From positions 1-64,000 of the forward strand of contig UQVA01000005.1 in the NCBI GenBank assembly GCA_900544405.1: DNA of 64,000 nt, written 5' to 3'. The notes under the pieces are model-generated. The model had not been told where the DNA came from and did no database searches. It was given only the letters and a program-made list of their open reading frames with translations. The translations under genes and the position numbers were made by a program. The stretch comes from an uncultured Eubacteriales bacterium (GTDB lineage Bacteria > Bacillota > Clostridia > Oscillospirales > Oscillospiraceae). This document shows positions 59,696-64,000 of this stretch, piece after piece. Position 1 is the stretch's first letter, and each line of letters begins with the position of its first letter.

Positions 59696-60637
59696 ATGAA
59701 CATTGACGCGATTCAAAAATTGGCGTCCGGCCTGAGCGGCTGGACCCCGCCCCGGACGGACGGACCCATTCCCCAAGGGGATATGCCAGGAGACAAGGTC
59801 CAGATCGGGCCGGAACATATTGCCAAGGCCAACACGATTTTCCCCCTGTTGGTACCCCTGGCGGCAGAACACGCCCACAATGGCCGGGTAGTCATCTCGG
59901 TCTGCGGTGGCTCCGGCGTCGGTAAATCCGAAATTGCCTCCCTGCTGAGCCATTACTTCCGCAGCGCAGGCATCGGGAGCTATACCCTGTCCGGCGACAA
60001 CTACCCCCTGCGTATCCCCATGTACAACGACGCCGAGCGGAACCGAATCTTCCGTGTCGCCGGTCTGCGGGGTCTGGTAGACGGCGGCGTGTACAGTGCT
60101 TCCGTCCGGGAAACGCTTTCCGGGCTGTGGCAGCAGGAGACGGATGCAGACCCGGCCCTGCGGACAGCCTATCCCTGGCTGACCGTCTACCAGGACAGTG
60201 GGCGGAAAGCCCTGGCCGCCTATCTGGGCACCGACCTGGAGCAAGATTATAAAGAGCTGAATGGCATCCTCTCCGAATTCCATGCCGGTGCGGAATCGAT
60301 CTGGCTCAAGCGGATGGGCCGGACGGAGGATGCACGGTGGTATGATGCCGTAGACCTTTCCGATACCAACGTGCTGATCCTCGAGTGGACCCACGGAAAC
60401 AGTGACTTCCTCCGAGGCGTGGACATCCCCATCCTGCTGAACAGCACCCCGGAGCAGACCCGTGCCCACCGGCGCAGCCGCAGCCGGGACGGAAAGACGG
60501 ACAGCGCCTTCACTACCATGGTCCTGGAGATCGAGCAGGCAGAGCTGGACCGCTGCGCCCATAAGGCGAAGATCATTCTGGCAAAAACCGGAGAAAATCT
60601 GACCTACGCCCAGTATCGGGCAGAAATGGAGGGATAA
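59696..60637 (+). CDS. P-loop kinase-like protein
   Basis: The 313-residue protein has a Walker A motif GGSGVGKSE (71-79), S-G-D-N-Y-P as a likely substrate/Walker B-like strand, and a late R-R-S-R-S-R-D lid. This suits the uridine kinase/phosphoribulokinase/adenylylsulfate kinase group of small-molecule kinases. The first 60 residues are extra. The substrate is unknown; the next gene, two bases on, is a GH13 phosphorylase, so a sugar or glycerate-type acceptor is a fair guess. GAGGAAAAG precedes ATG 59696. Confidence 0.75.
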   Translation: MNIDAIQKLASGLSGWTPPRTDGPIPQGDMPGDKVQIGPEHIAKANTIFPLLVPLAAEHAHNGRVVISVCGGSGVGKSEIASLLSHYFRSAGIGSYTLSGDNYPLRIPMYNDAERNRIFRVAGLRGLVDGGVYSASVRETLSGLWQQETDADPALRTAYPWLTVYQDSGRKALAAYLGTDLEQDYKELNGILSEFHAGAESIWLKRMGRTEDARWYDAVDLSDTNVLILEWTHGNSDFLRGVDIPILLNSTPEQTRAHRRSRSRDGKTDSAFTTMVLEIEQAELDRCAHKAKIILAKTGENLTYAQYRAEMEG

Positions 60638-60638
60638 T

Positions 60639-62333
60639 ATGGCCCATCAGAATCCCATGGGCGTGATGCTCAACGCCTATCCGGACAGCATTGGCGGAAC
60701 GTTGGGAGACATCGTAGCCGTTCTGAAACGGCCGGAGCTGAAAAATGCGTTTACCTCCTTCTATATCCTGCCCAGCATTTTCAACACGGACCTGGACCGG
60801 GGCTTTTCTTTGATCGACTACGGCCTGAACCGTCTGCTCTCCTCTCCGGAGGACCTGGACGATCTCCGGGCCATGGATATGGACCTGGCCCTGGATTTCA
60901 TCCTGAATCATGCCTCCGTACTGTCCAAGGAATTTCAGGATATTCTGAAAAACGGAGACCGTTCCCCTTACCGGGATTTCTTTATTGACTGGAACCGATT
61001 CTGGGAAGGCCACGGAACCATGACCGCCCAGGGCTATATCCGGCCGGACCCGGAGCTTACACAGAATATGTTCTTCCGGAAGCCCGGTCTGCCGATTCTG
61101 ATGGTACGTTTCCCGGACGGCCGGGATGTCCCCTATTGGAATACGTTCTACCAGAAGGTGGAATACGACCGGGTGGACCCCCAGGACCTGATGCAGGCAG
61201 CGCCTTTGCAATACGGAGAGGCCGCCCTGCTGTCCGGAATGGTCAATGAAGCACTGGATGCCGGAAAAGCTCCCGCCGAAATGGATTTTGGAAAGCTGAA
61301 CGCTTATCGGGAAGCCGTATGCGCCTATCTGGAGAGCCGCCGGAAATATCTGGGGCAGATGGACCTGAATATCCGCTCTCCCCTGGTCCGGGACTACTAT
61401 CAAAAAACGCTGGAGACCCTGGCCGGTTACGGAGCTGCCATCGTCCGGCTGGATGCCTTCGCCTACGCCCCCAAGGAGGTCGGCGCACGGAATTTTCTGA
61501 ATGACCCCGGCACCTGGGAGCTGCTGGACCGGATCGCAGCGCTTGCAAAGCCCCTGGGGCTGACACTGCTGCCGGAAATTCACGCCAGCTACGGTGAAAA
61601 GACCTATGCACTGCTGGCCTCCAAGGGCTACATGGTCTATGATTTCTTCCTGCCGGGTCTGCTGATCGATGCCTTCGAGCAGCACAGCGGTGCCTATCTG
61701 AAGCGCTGGATTGACGAGATCACGCAAAATCACATCCGAACGGTCAATATGCTGGGCTGTCATGACGGCATTCCCCTTCTGGACCTGAAAGGGCTTCTGG
61801 ACGAGGCGCGCATCGGAAGCCTCATCGATACGGTGGTCAGCCGGGGCGGTTATGTGAAAAACCTCCACGGTCAGAAGAACGTATATTACCAGGTGAACGC
61901 CACCTATTACAGTGCTCTGGGCGAAGACGACCGGCGGATGCTGCTGGCCCGGGCTGTTCAGATGTTCATGCCCGGAAAGCCCCAGGTCTGGTATCTGGAT
62001 CTGTTCGCAGGCAAAAACGACTATGAAGCCATGCGCCGGGCAGGAAAAGACGGTCACAAGGAGATCAATCGGACCAATCTGTCGCCGGACGACGTTGCAC
62101 AGGGACTCAAAAAAGAGGTCGTTCTGAGGCAGCTGGAGCTGATGCGGATGCGGAACACCTTCGCCGTGTTTGCCCAGGATGCCGAGATCACAGCCAAGGC
62201 TTCGGGAAGCACCCTGGAGTTGACCTGGAGCCGTCAGGGCGAAACCGCCGTTCTGCAGGCAGACTTTGCCTCCTGCGCTTTTACGGCATCGGTACGGGAC
62301 GCAGGCGGGGAACGCTTCCGCCTGCAGCAATAA
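60639..62333 (+). CDS. GH13 sucrose-phosphorylase-like enzyme
   Basis: The 564-residue protein has the GH13 catalytic set. D-F-I-L-N-H (about 86-91) is region I, V-R-L-D272-A-F-A-Y the nucleophile region, L-P-E313-I-H the acid/base, and C-H-D376-G-I-P region IV. The H-D-G-I-P form and overall length fit subfamily 18, which includes sucrose, sucrose-6-phosphate and glucosylglycerate phosphorylases. These split a glucoside with phosphate to glucose-1-phosphate. GGAGGG precedes ATG 60639, overlapping the kinase operon. Exact acceptor unknown; a phosphorylated acceptor is plausible with a kinase next door. Confidence 0.88.
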   Translation: MAHQNPMGVMLNAYPDSIGGTLGDIVAVLKRPELKNAFTSFYILPSIFNTDLDRGFSLIDYGLNRLLSSPEDLDDLRAMDMDLALDFILNHASVLSKEFQDILKNGDRSPYRDFFIDWNRFWEGHGTMTAQGYIRPDPELTQNMFFRKPGLPILMVRFPDGRDVPYWNTFYQKVEYDRVDPQDLMQAAPLQYGEAALLSGMVNEALDAGKAPAEMDFGKLNAYREAVCAYLESRRKYLGQMDLNIRSPLVRDYYQKTLETLAGYGAAIVRLDAFAYAPKEVGARNFLNDPGTWELLDRIAALAKPLGLTLLPEIHASYGEKTYALLASKGYMVYDFFLPGLLIDAFEQHSGAYLKRWIDEITQNHIRTVNMLGCHDGIPLLDLKGLLDEARIGSLIDTVVSRGGYVKNLHGQKNVYYQVNATYYSALGEDDRRMLLARAVQMFMPGKPQVWYLDLFAGKNDYEAMRRAGKDGHKEINRTNLSPDDVAQGLKKEVVLRQLELMRMRNTFAVFAQDAEITAKASGSTLELTWSRQGETAVLQADFASCAFTASVRDAGGERFRLQQ

Positions 62334-62341
62334 GCCACAAT

Positions 62342-62375
62342 GCGCTCAGCCCCCTCTTAGCAGGGGGCTGAGCGC
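62342..62375 (+). terminator. Long hairpin after the GH13 gene
   Basis: A fourteen-base perfect stem (62342-62355 with 62362-62375). No T run follows. It sits nine bases after the stop, where a transcript end or 3' stabiliser is expected. Confidence 0.6.
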
Positions 62376-62450
62376 CTGCAAGGACAGGCTGATTCCCCTA
62401 CGCAGGGGGAGCCGGCGCCTCGCCGGGGGATATCTCTGTTTTCAGGCATG

Positions 62451-62482
62451 AAAAAAGCACCTGCAGAATTGCAGGTGCTTTT
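62451..62482 (-). terminator. Terminator of the tRNA transcript
   Basis: An eleven-base stem (62455-62465 with 62470-62480) around a GAAT loop, followed by T6 on the minus strand, directly after tRNA-His. Confidence 0.88.
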
Positions 62483-62483
62483 C

Positions 62484-62561
62484 TGGGGTGGATAATGGGA
62501 CTCGAACCCACGATCTTCAGAGCCACAATCTGACGCCTTAGCCAACTAGGCCATATCCACC
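62484..62561 (-). tRNA. tRNA-His (anticodon GTG)
   Basis: A cloverleaf with anticodon stem TCAGA/TCTGA around TTGTGGC, T-loop GTTCGAGTC, and an eight-pair acceptor including the extra G at -1 opposite C73, diagnostic of tRNA-His. CCA is encoded. Confidence 0.95.
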
Positions 62562-62574
62562 ATATTCTTTTAAC

Positions 62575-62651
62575 TGGTACGCCAGAAGGGACTCGAACCC
62601 CCTACCTACTGCTTAGAAGGCAGTTGCTCTATCCAGATGAGCTACTGGCGC
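62575..62651 (-). tRNA. tRNA-Arg (anticodon TCT)
   Basis: A cloverleaf with acceptor GCGCCAG/CTGGCGT, anticodon loop CTTCTAA between ACTGC and GCAGT, T-loop GTTCGAGTC, and encoded CCA. It reads AGA/AGG. Confidence 0.95.
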
Positions 62652-62658
62652 ATATCAA

Positions 62659-62732
62659 TGGAGCGGGTGACGGGAATCGGACCCGCGTATCCAGCTTGGA
62701 AGGCTGGTGTTCTACCATTGAACTACACCCGC
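62659..62732 (-). tRNA. tRNA-Gly (anticodon TCC)
   Basis: A cloverleaf with acceptor GCGGGTG/CACCCGC, anticodon loop CTTCCAA between CCAGC and GCTGG, and encoded CCA. It is first in the tRNA-Gly, tRNA-Arg, tRNA-His transcript. Confidence 0.95.
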
Positions 62733-62755
62733 GGACTGGCTGTATCAGCTTTTAG

Positions 62756-62784
62756 ATTCTAGCATAGAAAAGCCAGTTTGTCAA
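62756..62784 (-). promoter_or_regulatory. Promoter of the tRNA operon
   Basis: TTGACA (62779-62784) and TAGAAT (62756-62761) with a 17-base spacer and a TGC extension on the minus strand, starting about 17 bases before tRNA-Gly. The -35 box overlaps the stop of the HAD gene. Confidence 0.88.
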
Positions 62785-63626
62785 CTATTTTTCAAAATTT
62801 CCGGAATTTTTTTGTAGATCACGTCCGCCACGGCCCCGTCGTCGCAGCCGCAGACCCGTTCAAAGGCCCCGGCAATAACCCCGTCCGCCGGAACATAGGC
62901 AAAGTCTGCTCCTTCCAGCATGGGCCGGTCGTTCTCCGCATCCCCCACACAGACCAGGATTTTCCGGCCCATTTGGGCCTGTAAATTCCGGGCGGAGCGT
63001 ATTTTCGACACACCATTGGCCTGCACGTCCACGATTCTCGGCGCTGCCCGGAATACCGCTGCCTTTCCGGCGTAAGTATCCTTCAGCCACTGCTCCACGG
63101 CGTCCATTTCCGCCACTTCCTCCGCCGTGGCATGGAACAGAGAATCCACACTGGCGTGCTCGTCCAGATAGCCGAACAGGGAGAATTTCAGGAACGGCTC
63201 CGCCGGGTCCCGCTGGGACAGGGGCGCATAATCGCACTTCATAAAATCATAAAAAGCCTTGACCCCCGGGGTGATGCGGTTGCAGAAGTGGGCCGCCACC
63301 CCCTGGACCTCCAGATTCAGGTCCGGGTATTTTCCGGACACCTCCGAGACCACCTGCTCCAAAGGCACGGGAATTTCCCGGATGTTGTCCAGCCTCCCGT
63401 CCTGCCAGGTGGCCCCGCCGTTATAGAGGAGGAACGGGGCACTGTGGGGCAAAGTATAGAGATACTGCCGGAAGGTAGGGATGCTCCGGCCGGTATTCAC
63501 CGTGAAGGCCCCGCCGTTTTCCATAAAATAGGCGATGGCTTCCAGATTCCGCTCCGGGATGGTGGAATTCTGGGCGGTGAGGGTCCGGTCAAAATCCACG
63601 GTCAAAAGCACGTCGGAAAACAGCAT
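62781..63626 (-). CDS. HAD-family sugar/nucleotide phosphatase (Cof type)
   Basis: The 281-residue protein has motif I V-D-F-D-R-T-L-T, motif II near V-N-T-G-R-S, a C2-type cap domain in the middle, and motif IV V-G-D-A-E-N-D. These mark the Cof/YidA subfamily IIB of phosphatases acting on phosphosugars or flavin/PLP precursors. It follows the RluA-type gene by one base, so the two are one transcript. Confidence 0.88.
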   Translation of the reverse strand: MLFSDVLLTVDFDRTLTAQNSTIPERNLEAIAYFMENGGAFTVNTGRSIPTFRQYLYTLPHSAPFLLYNGGATWQDGRLDNIREIPVPLEQVVSEVSGKYPDLNLEVQGVAAHFCNRITPGVKAFYDFMKCDYAPLSQRDPAEPFLKFSLFGYLDEHASVDSLFHATAEEVAEMDAVEQWLKDTYAGKAAVFRAAPRIVDVQANGVSKIRSARNLQAQMGRKILVCVGDAENDRPMLEGADFAYVPADGVIAGAFERVCGCDDGAVADVIYKKIPEILKNS

Positions 63627-63627
63627 C

Positions 63628-64000
63628 TCATTGCATCCTTTCTAGTTTCTCCAGGACCTGCTGAAAATACGCCGGCAGCGGCGCATACACCAGCACGGGC
63701 CGTCCGGTCCTGGGGTGGGTAAATTGCAGAAGCGAAGCGTGGAGGCATTGGCTGGACTGGCCCAGCTCCGGCTTTTTGTGGCCGTAGACGGTGTCCCCCA
63801 GCAGCGGGTGGCCGATGTAGGCCATGTGGACCCGAATTTGATGGGTCCGGCCCGTCTCCAACCGGCAGCGGATGTGGGTATAGCCCTTGTAGCGCTTCAC
63901 CACTTCATAATGGGTCACGGCGGGCTTGGAATTCCGGGTGATGACGCACATTTTCTTCCGGTCCGAGGGGCTTCGGCCGATGGGCGCATCCACCGTGCCG
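63628..64000 (-). CDS. RluA-family pseudouridine synthase, C-terminal part (5' end outside window)
   Basis: The frame is open to the right edge. The visible 123 residues hold R-L-E-T-G-R-T-H-Q-I-R-V-H-M-A-Y-I-G-H-P-L-L-G-D, spelled in parts along 63760-63880, the conserved end of RluA/RluD catalytic domains. The catalytic H-R-L-D aspartate and any S4 domain would lie outside. The enzyme isomerises uridines in rRNA or tRNA. RluC/RluD cannot be told apart from this part. Confidence 0.9.
   Translation of the reverse strand, partial: GTVDAPIGRSPSDRKKMCVITRNSKPAVTHYEVVKRYKGYTHIRCRLETGRTHQIRVHMAYIGHPLLGDTVYGHKKPELGQSSQCLHASLLQFTHPRTGRPVLVYAPLPAYFQQVLEKLERMQ

Overview
The window looks like chromosomal DNA of a Gram-positive, low-oxygen gut-type Clostridia, most likely an Oscillospiraceae relative. 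The reasons are strong AGGAGG ribosome sites, sigma-A promoters with TTGACA/TATAAT boxes, a by-eye base composition in the high fifties percent GC, SipW/TasA-type surface proteins, ferredoxin-type oxidoreductases and LytS/AraC-controlled sugar ABC transport. The species cannot be fixed from the sequence alone.

Positions 1-4.9 kb are an accessory strip. It holds the end of a small secreted-type protein, a DUF2971 gene bracketed by two copies of one decayed gene end, a candidate small RNA with its own promoter and terminator, and a tyrosine recombinase flanked by two paralogous four-cysteine mini-proteins. The second mini-protein is interrupted by an in-frame TAG. Positions 4.9-18.5 kb form a cell-surface island: two SipW/TasA-like loci transcribed away from each other on either side of a second tyrosine recombinase (12300-13412). 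The two loci start with matching palindromic elements in inverted orientation, and the promoters on the right lie inside the segment those repeats enclose. This is the layout of an invertible promoter switch. The left locus also contains two chimeric genes.

Positions 18.7-24.9 kb are conserved core: a U32 peptidase-family gene, maf, mreC, mreD and a class B penicillin-binding protein in one minus-strand operon. Positions 25.4-34 kb mix intact genes (aldo/keto reductase, DUF2284, an MBOAT acyltransferase with its SGNH-like partner, a VTC polyphosphate-polymerase-like gene) with three visibly deleted ones (SNF2 helicase, MATE transporter, DUF4956). Positions 34-39 kb hold a three-gene operon (unknown protein, GcvT-like folate-dependent methyltransferase, short-chain dehydrogenase) facing a PucR-type regulator.

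Positions 39-62.3 kb look like one carbohydrate-use region. A lipoprotein binding protein, two permeases, a MalK-like ATPase, a YesL-like protein and a LytS/AraC two-component pair import and sense a substrate. Around them sit seven hydrolases or deacetylases without signal peptides (CE2-like, CE1-like, SGNH, alpha/beta, NodB-type, serine hydrolase, type-B carboxylesterase), a MATE exporter, a P-loop kinase and a GH13 sucrose-phosphorylase-like enzyme. The inferred job is import of an acylated or acetylated sugar, removal of its ester groups inside the cell, then phosphorolysis. The right end (62.4-64 kb) holds three tRNA genes (His, Arg, Gly), a HAD phosphatase and the end of an RluA-type pseudouridine synthase.
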